DNA of 64,000 nucleotides, taken from assembly GCF_008086175.1 (NCBI RefSeq), contig NZ_VSKM01000012.1, positions 24,055 to 88,054 on the forward strand. Reading direction: 5' to 3'. Positions within the stretch are counted from its first letter, which is position 1. Every line of letters starts with the position of its first letter. This document shows, piece by piece, positions 47,273 to 55,721 of the stretch. The stretch comes from Bizionia saleffrena (GTDB lineage: Bacteria; Bacteroidota; Bacteroidia; Flavobacteriales; Flavobacteriaceae). A program made the position numbers and the translations under genes. The notes beneath the pieces are model-generated. The model worked only from the letters and a program-made list of their open reading frames with translations. It was not told where the DNA came from and made no database searches.

Positions 47273-47303
47273 TTTCTTTAGTATAATAAATTGATTATTT
47301 TTG
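47273..47303 (+). promoter_or_regulatory. Likely promoter of the long subunit III gene
   Basis: TTTC (47273-47276), a 19-base spacer, then TATTTTTG (47296-47303). One mismatch in the -33 box. It lies 28 bases before the ATG at 47332, so the second subunit III may be expressed apart from ctaB. Confidence 0.55.
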
Positions 47304-47331
47304 TGCCACATATATAAACTAATTACACTTT

Positions 47332-48330
47332 ATGGAGACTACAGTTGAAACCACTGGAAAAGAAGGTAAATCATGGGGAGGTGGTAACGAGCCACTAAGA
47401 TCCAGTTATGGTAAAATGATGATGTGGTTTTTTATCGTATCAGATGCCTTAACATTCTCGGGGTTTCTAGCAGCCTATGGATTTTCAAGATTTAAATTTA
47501 TAGAATCTTGGCCAATTGCCGATGAGGTGTTTACACACGTTCCGTTTTTTCACGGAAGTTACCCAATGATATATGTTGCTTTTATGACATTTATCTTAAT
47601 TATGTCTTCAGTAACTATGGTATTGGCTGTAGATGCAGGACATCATTTAAATAAAACCAAAGTAACTTGGTATATGTTTTTTACCATTATAGGTGGTATT
47701 ATATTCGTCGGCTCTCAAGCTTGGGAATGGAACACTTTTATTAAAGGAGAATATGGAGCTGTTCAAACTAAAGGAGGTAATATCTTGCAGTTTGGTAAAT
47801 ATACAACGGTAGACGATAAAGAAACATTTCAAAGAGTGGCAGTGGCCGATTTTGCACAAGTGGTGAAAACTGAACGTGTAGTACACGAGCGTAAAAATGG
47901 TCTGTGGTACGAAACAGGAGCGCCAATGCCTAAGTTTACCGTAAATGAAGTGCTAGAGGGCCTAAAAGCCAATCCGGAGGTGTTAGTTAGAACTCAAATA
48001 TTAACAGAAGAAGGACATAAAACAGTGTTATCTCGCGACGAATCAATAAAGCAAATTACAGATAACGGAAAACAAGTAGTGCACGGTGCAAACCTTCATG
48101 TAAATGAATATGGTGCGCCAATATTTGCAGACTTCTTTTTCTTTATTACTGGTTTTCACGGGTTTCACGTGTTTTCAGGTATTGTTATTAATATTATCGT
48201 GTTTTTTAACGTGATCTTAGGAACATACGAAAAACGAAGAAGTTACGAAATGGTAGAAAAAGTAGGTTTATACTGGCACTTCGTAGATTTAGTATGGGTA
48301 TTTGTATTTACATTCTTCTACTTAGTTTAA
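47332..48330 (+). CDS. Long heme-copper oxidase subunit III with periplasmic insertion
   Basis: A 332-residue subunit III protein. The helical parts (about 28-135 and 262-332) match the family, with the ending YWHFVDLVWVFVFTFFYLV. Between GSQAWEWNTFIKGEYG and APIFADFFFFITGFHGFHVF lies a hydrophilic insertion of about 120 residues (139-262) that the shorter paralogue lacks. Given the helix order it should sit outside the membrane. It could contact cytochrome c or the ActA/ActE hemes (inference). Subunit IV follows 22 bp later. Confidence 0.93.
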   Translation: METTVETTGKEGKSWGGGNEPLRSSYGKMMMWFFIVSDALTFSGFLAAYGFSRFKFIESWPIADEVFTHVPFFHGSYPMIYVAFMTFILIMSSVTMVLAVDAGHHLNKTKVTWYMFFTIIGGIIFVGSQAWEWNTFIKGEYGAVQTKGGNILQFGKYTTVDDKETFQRVAVADFAQVVKTERVVHERKNGLWYETGAPMPKFTVNEVLEGLKANPEVLVRTQILTEEGHKTVLSRDESIKQITDNGKQVVHGANLHVNEYGAPIFADFFFFITGFHGFHVFSGIVINIIVFFNVILGTYEKRRSYEMVEKVGLYWHFVDLVWVFVFTFFYLV

Positions 48331-48352
48331 TTCATAATAAGAGTATTTAAAA

Positions 48353-48733
48353 ATGGCACAAGAGCACAAATTAGAAATATTTCAAGGTTTATTAAAATTT
48401 AAGTCAAACACTCAAAAAATCTGGGGTGTTTTAATTTTCTTATCTTTTATAACAGGAGTAGAAGTTGTTTTAGGTATTTATAAGCCTGAAATTTTAATGG
48501 TACAGGTTTTAGGAATGAAAGGTTTAAACTGGATTTTCATTATCTTAACCCTAGTGAAAGCATATTATATAGCATGGGATTTTATGCACTTAAGAGACGA
48601 AAAACCAGCGTTGCGAAGAGTAATAGTTTGGACAGGCGTTTTCTTAATTAGTTACCTTATGTTTGTTCTATTACAAGAAGGCGGTTACATCGAGTCTGTG
48701 TTTAGAAACGGGTTTGTAAAAAATACATTTTAG
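48353..48733 (+). CDS. Cytochrome c oxidase subunit IV family protein
   Basis: A 126-residue membrane protein with three helices (about 23-40, 58-74 and 85-105). The segment TLVKAYYIAWDFMHLRDEKPALRRVI is typical of the bacterial subunit IV (CtaF/CyoD-like) family. It has no cofactor and supports assembly or stability of the oxidase. It follows the long subunit III gene by 22 bp and ends in a strong terminator. Confidence 0.9.
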   Translation: MAQEHKLEIFQGLLKFKSNTQKIWGVLIFLSFITGVEVVLGIYKPEILMVQVLGMKGLNWIFIILTLVKAYYIAWDFMHLRDEKPALRRVIVWTGVFLISYLMFVLLQEGGYIESVFRNGFVKNTF

Positions 48734-48761
48734 TCACTAATTAATTTAGTGTTAAACATAG

Positions 48762-48799
48762 AGAAAAGGTGGTTTATTTAAACCACCTTTTCTATTTTT
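48762..48799 (+). terminator. Terminator after subunit IV, overlapping the next -7 element
   Basis: A 14-bp stem AGAAAAGGTGGTTT/complement (48762-48775 with 48780-48793), loop ATTT-type, then ATTTTTG. The T tract doubles as a -7 element TATTTTTG (48793-48800) for the following cassette. Confidence 0.87.
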
Positions 48800-48826
48800 G
48801 TAAACTCATAAAACGACACGTTTGCG

Positions 48827-49555
48827 ATGGATATTAAAAAAGTTAAAAAAACAGCTATACTTATAACGTTATTTTTTTTACCCGTTATCTTTTTGTTGTT
48901 TTTATACCCTTCAACGAACAACTACACACCCTTAAACATTGTTAAAGAAAACGTATTAGACGTTCAGAATTTAACGTCTTATGCAAATTCTGATATTGTT
49001 TTAGAAGATCATATCTCTGTTATTGCTTTCTTAGGAACAGATCCCGAATTAAAAATTAAACAAATGTCCAATCTACGGGAGCTTATCTACGATAAGTTTC
49101 AAGGATTTAAAAAGTTTCAAGTCGTTATTTTAGTCTCTAAAGGATCAGAAGACGGTGCTTATCGCTTAAAACAAGAGCTAAATAAATACAATGAGTTAAA
49201 GTATTGGCATTTTGTATTTGTCGATAATGATGATAGTCAAAAACTGTTTAATAATTTACGATCCACTTTAAGTTTAGATAGCAATTACGCTTCAGACTAT
49301 GTGTTTATTGTAGATAAGGATTTAAACCAAAGAGGGCGTTTGGACGATAGAACAGATAAAGAGATTGAAAAGAATGATCTAGTCTATCCGTTAACAGCCT
49401 ACAACTGCACCAAAGTAGCCATTTTGAAGAATAAAATGGGAGCAGACGATTTACGTGTGTTATTTACAGAATATAGACAAAAGCGAAAAGGAGAATTTGA
49501 TTCGTCTACACGTCGCGCAAACCAAATAAAACCAGATCATGAAAAAGAAAACTAA
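48827..49555 (+). CDS. Membrane-anchored SCO-like protein without copper cysteines
   Basis: A 242-residue protein with one N-terminal helix (about 10-27) and a soluble domain. The strand-helix pattern (HISVIAFLGTDPELKIKQMSNL, FQVVILVSKGSED, YWHFVFVDNDD, YVFIVDKDLNQRGRLD) follows a SCO/thioredoxin-type fold. The place of the CxxxC copper motif reads LGTDPELK and has no cysteine. The only cysteine is in YNCTKVAIL. I do not recognise a named family. Its 3' end overlaps the true SCO gene by 17 bp, so the two are translationally linked, and a joint role in copper-centre assembly is plausible. Confidence is for the gene being real; the fold is inferred by eye. Confidence 0.8.
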   Translation: MDIKKVKKTAILITLFFLPVIFLLFLYPSTNNYTPLNIVKENVLDVQNLTSYANSDIVLEDHISVIAFLGTDPELKIKQMSNLRELIYDKFQGFKKFQVVILVSKGSEDGAYRLKQELNKYNELKYWHFVFVDNDDSQKLFNNLRSTLSLDSNYASDYVFIVDKDLNQRGRLDDRTDKEIEKNDLVYPLTAYNCTKVAILKNKMGADDLRVLFTEYRQKRKGEFDSSTRRANQIKPDHEKEN

Positions 49556-50282
49556 TTATTCGTACATAGGAATTGCCTTCATTATTCTATTATTTGGGAT
49601 TATTTTTGTGCCTAAAATTGTAAATAGAGTAAAAAATAACGACATCTCACGAAGCGATCGTTTAAGTGCTGGTCAAGACAATAACTTTTCTAGTGACGAT
49701 GCGTTATCGTTTATTGAGATTAATGGGAAACGCAAAAAAGTACCAAATTTTAGCTTTACCAATCAAGATGGAGAAACCATTTCTCAAGAGGATTATAAAG
49801 GTAAAGTCTATGTTGTAGAATTCTTTTTTACAACGTGCCCAACAATATGTCCTCGAATGAATAAAAACTTGGTGGAGATTCAAGATGTATTTAAGGGAAC
49901 TACCGATTTTGGTATTGCATCGTTCTCTATTACCCCAAAAACCGATACCCCAGCTATTTTAAAAGAATATGCCGAAGAATACGGCGTAACCAATCCAAAC
50001 TGGAATTTAATGACGGGAAACGAAGCAGATATTTACGAATTAGCTAACAAAGGTTTTAATATATATGTTGCTAAAGTAGAGGACGAAGTAGGGTTTGAGC
50101 ATTCTGGAGATTTTGCATTAATAGATAAAAATGGATTTGTGCGTTCGCGATTAGATGCCTTCGGAAATCCGAAAATTTTCTATAAAGGAATCATCAGCGA
50201 AAAGGAAAAATATGATGAAGATGGTAATGAACAAGAGATTTCAATGCTTAAAGAGGACATTAAAAAGTTGTTAAATGAATAG
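49539..50282 (+). CDS. SCO1/SenC family copper chaperone
   Basis: SCO-family protein, 247 residues, with an N-terminal membrane anchor (about 9-25) and a periplasmic thioredoxin-like domain. The copper ligands are present: Cys100 and Cys104 in FFFTTCPTICPRM, and His188 in GFEHSGDFALIDK. SCO proteins deliver copper to, or keep reduced the cysteines of, the CuA site in subunit II. It overlaps the gene before it by 17 bp and the DUF420 gene by 8 bp, so it sits in a tightly coupled cassette. The likely target is the ctaC product encoded 23 kb upstream. Confidence 0.95.
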   Translation: MKKKTNYSYIGIAFIILLFGIIFVPKIVNRVKNNDISRSDRLSAGQDNNFSSDDALSFIEINGKRKKVPNFSFTNQDGETISQEDYKGKVYVVEFFFTTCPTICPRMNKNLVEIQDVFKGTTDFGIASFSITPKTDTPAILKEYAEEYGVTNPNWNLMTGNEADIYELANKGFNIYVAKVEDEVGFEHSGDFALIDKNGFVRSRLDAFGNPKIFYKGIISEKEKYDEDGNEQEISMLKEDIKKLLNE

Positions 50283-50823
50283 TACCGAAAACATCGCAAA
50301 TGAGAAGAAGTATAATAAATGGATCGTTGTTTTATCCATAGTTATACCCGTAGCTGTTGCTGCACTTTTTGGCGTCAATTTAAGAGAATTAGGGTTCGAT
50401 GTCCAACCGCTTACTTTTTTACCGCCAATATATGCGTCAATTAACGCGCTTACGGCTTTAGTTTTAGTAGTAGCACTAATAGCTGTATTAAATAAAAAAG
50501 TAAAGCTTCACGAACGTCTAATGAAGTTTGCTATACTTTTGTCGGTAAGTTTCTTATTACTATATATTGCGTATCATACCACGAGTGATTCGACTAAATT
50601 TGGAGGTGAAGGTGTTATAAAATACATTTACTATTTTATTTTATTTACACACATTGTACTCTCGGTAGTTGTTATTCCGTTTGTCTTAATAACCTATGTT
50701 CGTGCTATTTCAGGAAACTTTGAGCGTCATAAAAAAATCGCTAAAGTTACATTCCCATTATGGTTATACGTCGCAGTTACTGGCGTTGTAATCTATATTA
50801 TGATATCACCGTATTACACCTAA
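50275..50823 (+). CDS. DUF420 membrane protein
   Basis: A 182-residue protein with five membrane helices. Conserved histidines sit at helix ends: KLHERLMKFA, YIAYHTTSDS, LFTHIVLSVVVIPFVLI and NFERHKKIAKVTFPLWLYVAVTG. This is the DUF420 pattern, usually encoded next to SCO and cytochrome oxidase genes. A role in heme/copper insertion is likely but not proven. It overlaps SCO by 8 bp and is followed 6 bp later by the small CxxC protein. Confidence 0.9.
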   Translation: MNSTENIANEKKYNKWIVVLSIVIPVAVAALFGVNLRELGFDVQPLTFLPPIYASINALTALVLVVALIAVLNKKVKLHERLMKFAILLSVSFLLLYIAYHTTSDSTKFGGEGVIKYIYYFILFTHIVLSVVVIPFVLITYVRAISGNFERHKKIAKVTFPLWLYVAVTGVVIYIMISPYYT

Positions 50824-50829
50824 ATTATT

Positions 50830-51051
50830 ATGAAAACTAAACTCTTATTTTTTATATTTTCGTTTCTATTTTTTATTAACAGTAACGCGCAATGTGCTAT
50901 GTGTCGCGCCGTATTAGAGAGTGAAGCAGGTCAAGGCACTGCAAAAGGAATTAACAACGGAATCGTGTATTTAATGGCTGTGCCTTATGTGTTAGTCTTT
51001 GGATTAGGGTTTTTTATCTATCGGAAATATTTTACAAAACCTAAGGCGTAA
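50830..51051 (+). CDS. Small exported CxxC membrane protein
   Basis: A 73-residue protein. The signal peptide (KLLFFIFSFLFFINSNA) would be cut just before QCAMCRAVLESEAGQG, leaving a CxxC pair (Cys22 and Cys25) at the mature N-terminus in the periplasm. A C-terminal helix (about 44-64) and a basic end (YRKYFTKPKA) anchor it. I do not know a named family. Its position as the last gene of the SCO cassette, 6 bp after DUF420, suggests a thiol or metal role in oxidase assembly (inference). A terminator follows. Confidence 0.82.
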   Translation: MKTKLLFFIFSFLFFINSNAQCAMCRAVLESEAGQGTAKGINNGIVYLMAVPYVLVFGLGFFIYRKYFTKPKA

Positions 51052-51073
51052 TTGGAATAGCCAATCGTACTGT

Positions 51074-51110
51074 AAAGCTTCAAATGTTATCATCTGAAGC
51101 TTTTTTTTTA
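51074..51110 (+). terminator. Terminator of the SCO cassette
   Basis: Stem AAAGCTTCA / TGAAGCTTT (51074-51082 with 51095-51103) followed by a run of T. It begins 23 bases after the CxxC gene. Confidence 0.83.
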
Positions 51111-51288
51111 AACTGTCATTTATGTTTTAGTACTAAATGTGTTCGTTATAGGGCTTAGATCTGTAGTTGAACGCGCAACTGGAGATTTTTTATTTATTTA
51201 TTTTTATAAATGATGTAACATTTTTGAATACTAACAGTCTAATTATTATATTCCTGTAAAATCAGTACGCAATAAAAAGCCAATTCAT

Positions 51289-51990
51289 ATGCTAAAAATT
51301 AACAAACTGCACAAGTCTTATCCCATAGGTGATTCAAGTTTACACGTTTTAAAAGGCATTGATCTCTCTGTAGAGAGTGGAGAGATGGTCGCGATAATGG
51401 GATCTTCTGGTTCGGGTAAATCTACACTTCTAAATATTATAGGAATGCTAGATGAAGCAGATGAAGGCGATTATATCCTAGATAATGTCCCAATTAAAAA
51501 TCTTACCGAGAAAAAAGCAGCGATTTATAGAAATAGATTTTTGGGTTTTATTTTTCAATCGTTTAATCTTATCAATTATAAAAACGCCTTAGATAACGTG
51601 GCATTGCCATTATACTATCAAGGTTTAAAACGTAAAGAGCGTATTGAAAAAGGTCTGTTTCACCTAGAAAAAGTAGGTTTAAAAGCGTGGGCAGAACATT
51701 TGCCAAGCGAATTATCTGGTGGGCAGAAACAGCGTGTTGCAATTGCGCGAGCATTGGCAGCCGATCCTAAACTGCTTTTAGCCGATGAACCAACCGGAGC
51801 TTTAGATACCACAACTTCCTATGAAATAATGGCGTTTCTACAACAATTAAACGACGAAGGGAAAACTATTTTAATAGTAACTCACGAAGAAGATATTGCA
51901 GATATGTGCAAACGTATTGTGCGCTTAGTAGACGGTGTTATTATGGAAGATAAATTTGTAGAACAAGTTAGAGCTTCGCAATATGTTTGA
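51289..51990 (+). CDS. ABC transporter ATP-binding protein, MacB/LolD type
   Basis: A 233-residue ATPase. Walker A GSSGSGKST, Q-loop FIFQSFNLI, signature LSGGQKQRVAIARAL, Walker B LLLADEPTGALD and switch His in ILIVTHEEDIA are all intact. It serves the two FtsX-type permeases that follow; the stop overlaps the first permease start by 8 bp. First gene of a tripartite export operon. A 237-bp upstream region holds the previous terminator and no clear consensus promoter. Confidence 0.95.
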   Translation: MLKINKLHKSYPIGDSSLHVLKGIDLSVESGEMVAIMGSSGSGKSTLLNIIGMLDEADEGDYILDNVPIKNLTEKKAAIYRNRFLGFIFQSFNLINYKNALDNVALPLYYQGLKRKERIEKGLFHLEKVGLKAWAEHLPSELSGGQKQRVAIARALAADPKLLLADEPTGALDTTTSYEIMAFLQQLNDEGKTILIVTHEEDIADMCKRIVRLVDGVIMEDKFVEQVRASQYV

Positions 51991-53212
51991 TAGAGACCTT
52001 TGGAGAGAAATATTTCAGAGTATAAATATGAACAGAACCAGAACCTTACTTTCTGGTTTTACGGTAACGTTTGCTATTCTGCTTTTTGCCATTCTTTTTG
52101 GTATTACAAACGGGCTAACCAATACGTTCGATGAGGCTTTTAAAGACGATGCTACCAATTCTATTTTTATTAATTCTGGACGTACAACACAAGCGAATAA
52201 AGGCTTGCAAGCGGGACGTCAAATTCAATTCAAGAACGAAGATTACGATTATATAAAAAAAGAGTTCGGCGATAAAGTACAGTTTATTACAGCTCGAGTG
52301 TATAAAAATGTTAATGCTTCTTTTCAAAATGAAAAAAATAGCTATTCTGTAAGAGCGGTACATCCTGATCACCAGTATTTGGAAAACACAAAAGTGACTC
52401 AAGGGCGTTACATTAATCAATTAGATTTAAATGAAAACACCAAAGTAGTTGTAATTGGTCGTTTGGTAGAAAATGATTTGTTTTTAAAAACAACGGCAAT
52501 TGGTAAATATATTAATCTTAACGGAATACAGTATAAAGTTGTTGGAGTGTTTGAAGACGATGGTGGCGATAACGAAGAGCGCTTAATTTATATGCCTATT
52601 TCAACGGCACAACAAATTTATGGTAATAACGATTATATAGATCAAATTAATCTTACCTATAACCCTGCAATGGGTTACGACCAGGCGATTGCCTTTAGTG
52701 GTTTACTAACGAAAAAATTAAAAGATCGGTTCTCGGTGGCAGAAAGCGACCAACGTGCTGTGCGAGTACGAAATCTAGCCAACGAAGCTAAAGGTATTAA
52801 CCAAATGACAACGGGATTAGGAATGATTGTTCTCGTTATTGGTTTTGGTACACTTATCGCTGGCGTAGTAGGGATTAGTAATATTATGATTTTTATTGTA
52901 AAAGAAAGAACTAAAGAAATTGGTATTAGAAAAGCCCTAGGCGCTTCACCTAAATCTATTGTATCTATTATTTTAATGGAATCTATTTTTATCACCGTAA
53001 TCGCAGGATTTCTTGGTTTGGTAATAGGAATGGGCGTTCTCGAGTTGGTTGGTCCCAGTTTAGAGAAGTTTTTTATTAAAGATCCCAAAGTAAGTTTAAG
53101 CTTAGTTGTAAGTGCGACCGTAACTTTAATTGCTGCTGGTGGAATTGCAGGTTATTTACCGGCAAAAAAAGCATCGAAAATTAAACCTATAGTTGCGTTA
53201 CGAGATGATTAA
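51983..53212 (+). CDS. MacB-like ABC permease 1
   Basis: A 409-residue permease: one N-terminal helix, a large periplasmic domain (MacB_PCD, about 45-270) and an FtsX domain with three C-terminal helices. The coupling segment IFIVKERTKEIGIRKALGASPKSI precedes the last helices, and it ends in the typical KASKIKPIVALRDD. MacB-type systems use ATP to drive export through an adaptor and TolC without carrying substrate across the inner membrane. The substrate is unknown. Confidence 0.94.
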   Translation: MFDRDLWREIFQSINMNRTRTLLSGFTVTFAILLFAILFGITNGLTNTFDEAFKDDATNSIFINSGRTTQANKGLQAGRQIQFKNEDYDYIKKEFGDKVQFITARVYKNVNASFQNEKNSYSVRAVHPDHQYLENTKVTQGRYINQLDLNENTKVVVIGRLVENDLFLKTTAIGKYINLNGIQYKVVGVFEDDGGDNEERLIYMPISTAQQIYGNNDYIDQINLTYNPAMGYDQAIAFSGLLTKKLKDRFSVAESDQRAVRVRNLANEAKGINQMTTGLGMIVLVIGFGTLIAGVVGISNIMIFIVKERTKEIGIRKALGASPKSIVSIILMESIFITVIAGFLGLVIGMGVLELVGPSLEKFFIKDPKVSLSLVVSATVTLIAAGGIAGYLPAKKASKIKPIVALRDD

Positions 53213-53293
53213 TAAAGTAAATATAGAATTAACAGCAGTGTTTAATACGGCCTCAAATCAAATAATGAGTAACCAACCAATAAGAATTAACAA

Positions 53294-54535
53294 ATGAGAT
53301 TTTTATTCGAAAGAGATACCTGGCAAGAAGTTTACGATAGCTTAAGTAAAAATGTACTGCGTACAGTGTTAACTATGGTTGGCGTATGGTGGGGTGTTTT
53401 GCTATTAATTGGTTTGCTGGGCTCGGCAAAAGGACTAGAGAATTCTTTTAATAGACTCTTCGGAAGCTTCGCAACCAATAGTGTCTTTGTGTGGGGGCAA
53501 AGTACTAGTAAACCTTTTAAAGGATTTCAAGAAGGAAAACAAGTAGTACTTACCTTATTTGATGCTAAAAAGCTAGAAGAAAATATTGATGGTGTAGAGT
53601 TTGTAGTGCCTAGAAATCAAAATCAGGGAGTGGTTACCAGAAATTTTTTGTCCGGAAGTTTTGGCGTAAATGGCGATTACCCCTTACTAGATCGCGTTCA
53701 GAAAAAGAAAATGATTCACGGACGATTTATCAATCAAAATGATATCGATTCCAATAAAAAAGTAGTCATCATTTCAGAAGAAATCTACAAGCAATTATTT
53801 CAAAAAGATGCTGAAATGATTGGTGAATACATTCAAATAAATAGTATCAACTTTATGGTTGTTGGTATGTTCGAAAACGGAAATAGAAGTATGGGGCCTA
53901 CGAGCGATCTTCATATTCCGTTTACTACGTTTCAACAAATATACAATCAAGGAAATGATATTGGTTGGATAATGATTACCGGTAAACCAGAGGCCGATAT
54001 TACCCAAATTGAAGCCGATGCCAAACTAATGCTTAAAAATTTACATAGAATTCACCCGGAGGACGATCGTGCTTTTGGTAGTTTTAACTTAGGTAAAGAG
54101 TTTGCTAAACTTACAGGCTTTTTAACAGGAATGCAATTTTTAACTTGGTTCGTGGGTATTGCAACATTAATTGCCGGGGTTTTTGCCATAGGTAATATTT
54201 TATTAATTACCGTTAAAGAGCGAACTAAAGAAATTGGTGTGCGCCGTGCTTTAGGAGCAACACCTTTCGAGATAAAACGACAAATTATTGTCGAAGCCGT
54301 TTTTATTACTCTTATTGCCGGCTTTTTGGGAATTATAAGTGGTGGTTGGATCTTAATTGGATTAAATGCCGCATTTGGGCAAGGGGACGAAGCCGTTCTT
54401 GTAAATGCCTCGGTACCTATTGCTGTCGTTTTTATTGCCTTGCTTATTCTCGTGTTTTTAGGAACACTTATTGGACTAATACCTGCATTTAAGGCCACCA
54501 GCATTAAGCCAATAGACGCGTTAAGAGAAGAATAA
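53294..54535 (+). CDS. MacB-like ABC permease 2
   Basis: A 413-residue permease paralogous to the one before it, with the same layout (N-terminal helix, periplasmic domain, three C-terminal helices) and the same coupling segment TVKERTKEIGVRRALGATPFEI. It ends TSIKPIDALREE. Two different permease genes with one ATPase suggest a heterodimeric transporter. An 81-bp gap separates the permeases, so differential expression is possible. Confidence 0.94.
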   Translation: MRFLFERDTWQEVYDSLSKNVLRTVLTMVGVWWGVLLLIGLLGSAKGLENSFNRLFGSFATNSVFVWGQSTSKPFKGFQEGKQVVLTLFDAKKLEENIDGVEFVVPRNQNQGVVTRNFLSGSFGVNGDYPLLDRVQKKKMIHGRFINQNDIDSNKKVVIISEEIYKQLFQKDAEMIGEYIQINSINFMVVGMFENGNRSMGPTSDLHIPFTTFQQIYNQGNDIGWIMITGKPEADITQIEADAKLMLKNLHRIHPEDDRAFGSFNLGKEFAKLTGFLTGMQFLTWFVGIATLIAGVFAIGNILLITVKERTKEIGVRRALGATPFEIKRQIIVEAVFITLIAGFLGIISGGWILIGLNAAFGQGDEAVLVNASVPIAVVFIALLILVFLGTLIGLIPAFKATSIKPIDALREE

Positions 54536-54602
54536 TTAATACTATATATAAACCATAAAAACGAATAGATTTTTATAACCAACGTTATTAAATACATTAA
54601 AA

Positions 54603-55721
54603 ATGAAAAAAGCATTAAAAATAATTATTGGGGTAAGTTTGGTAATTGCTCTAGTTTATGTTCTAAAATATTTTAGCGACTCCAACTCTAAAGGGGTTGA
54701 AGACTTTAAAGTCGAAGAACCTTTCTACACGTCAATAAGAACTAAAACGGTGGCTACAGGAAAATTAAATCCTGAAGAAGAAATCGAATTGAAACCACAA
54801 ATTGCAGGAATTATCGATAAAATATTAGTTGAAGAAGGCGATATTGTTAAGAAAGGCGATTTAATAGCAACGATTAGAGTTGTGCCTAACGAGCAAAGTT
54901 TAGTAAGTGCAAATAGCCAAATTAATTCAGCTAAATTATCTTATAATAACGCCAAGACATTGTACGATAGAAACAAAGTGTTGTTTGATAAAGGAGTCAT
55001 TTCTAAACAAGATTTCGAAAATAGCCAGTTATCACTAAATCAATCGAGTGAATCGTTAAGCCAAGCACAGAATAACTACCAGATTATAAAACGTGGTTCG
55101 CTCTCTGGCGGAGGTTCTGCAAACACGAGTATTACTGCACAAATTCCTGGTACCGTATTAGAAATTCCGGTAAGGGAAGGTGATCAAGTTATAGAAAGTA
55201 ATAGTTTTAATGCGGGAACAACAATCGCTACTATTGCCGATATGAGTAAAATGATTTTTGAAGGAAAAGTCGATGAAGCTGAAGTTGGTAAGCTTCAAGA
55301 AGGTAAAGAAATCATAGTGATATTAGGAGCGATTAACGAGAAAAAGTTCCCAGCAAAATTAACGTTCGTTGCACCAAAAGGAAACGAGGAAAATGGCGCA
55401 GTACAGTTTACAATTAAAGCGGATGTCGATATTGAAGAGTCTACAAAAATTAGAGCAGGTTACAGTGCTAATGCAGAGATTGAAATGGAAAGTAAAGACA
55501 GTGTTCTAGTTATAAAAGAAGCGCTACTTCAATTTAACCGTATTACCGAAAAACCGTATGTAGAATTAATGGTGGGCGATGGTCAGTACGAAAAGAAAAA
55601 TGTGGAACTTGGTATTTCAGATGGAATAAACATCGAAATAACGGACGGTGTAAAAGAAGGTGATAAAATTAAAGTGTGGAACAAAGCATTAAAAGACAAT
55701 AACGATGAGGATGAAAACTAA
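54603..55721 (+). CDS. Periplasmic adaptor (membrane fusion) protein
   Basis: A 372-residue HlyD/RND-type adaptor. It has one N-terminal helix (about 5-24), a lipoyl half-motif ELKPQIAGIIDKILVEEGDIVKKGDLIATI, a coiled-coil hairpin (about 98-160, ANSQINSAKLSYNNAKTLYDR), a second lipoyl half (ITAQIPGTVLEIPVREGDQV), and beta-barrel and membrane-proximal domains. It bridges the permeases to the TolC-like channel. Its 3' end overlaps the next gene by 17 bp. Confidence 0.94.
   Translation: MKKALKIIIGVSLVIALVYVLKYFSDSNSKGVEDFKVEEPFYTSIRTKTVATGKLNPEEEIELKPQIAGIIDKILVEEGDIVKKGDLIATIRVVPNEQSLVSANSQINSAKLSYNNAKTLYDRNKVLFDKGVISKQDFENSQLSLNQSSESLSQAQNNYQIIKRGSLSGGGSANTSITAQIPGTVLEIPVREGDQVIESNSFNAGTTIATIADMSKMIFEGKVDEAEVGKLQEGKEIIVILGAINEKKFPAKLTFVAPKGNEENGAVQFTIKADVDIEESTKIRAGYSANAEIEMESKDSVLVIKEALLQFNRITEKPYVELMVGDGQYEKKNVELGISDGINIEITDGVKEGDKIKVWNKALKDNNDEDEN

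Noticed and set aside
54052..54615. A 187-codon frame antisense to permease 2
   Set aside because: It is a shadow of the conserved FtsX-type helices, rich in Ile/Ala/Pro from complementary codons, with no supporting signals.
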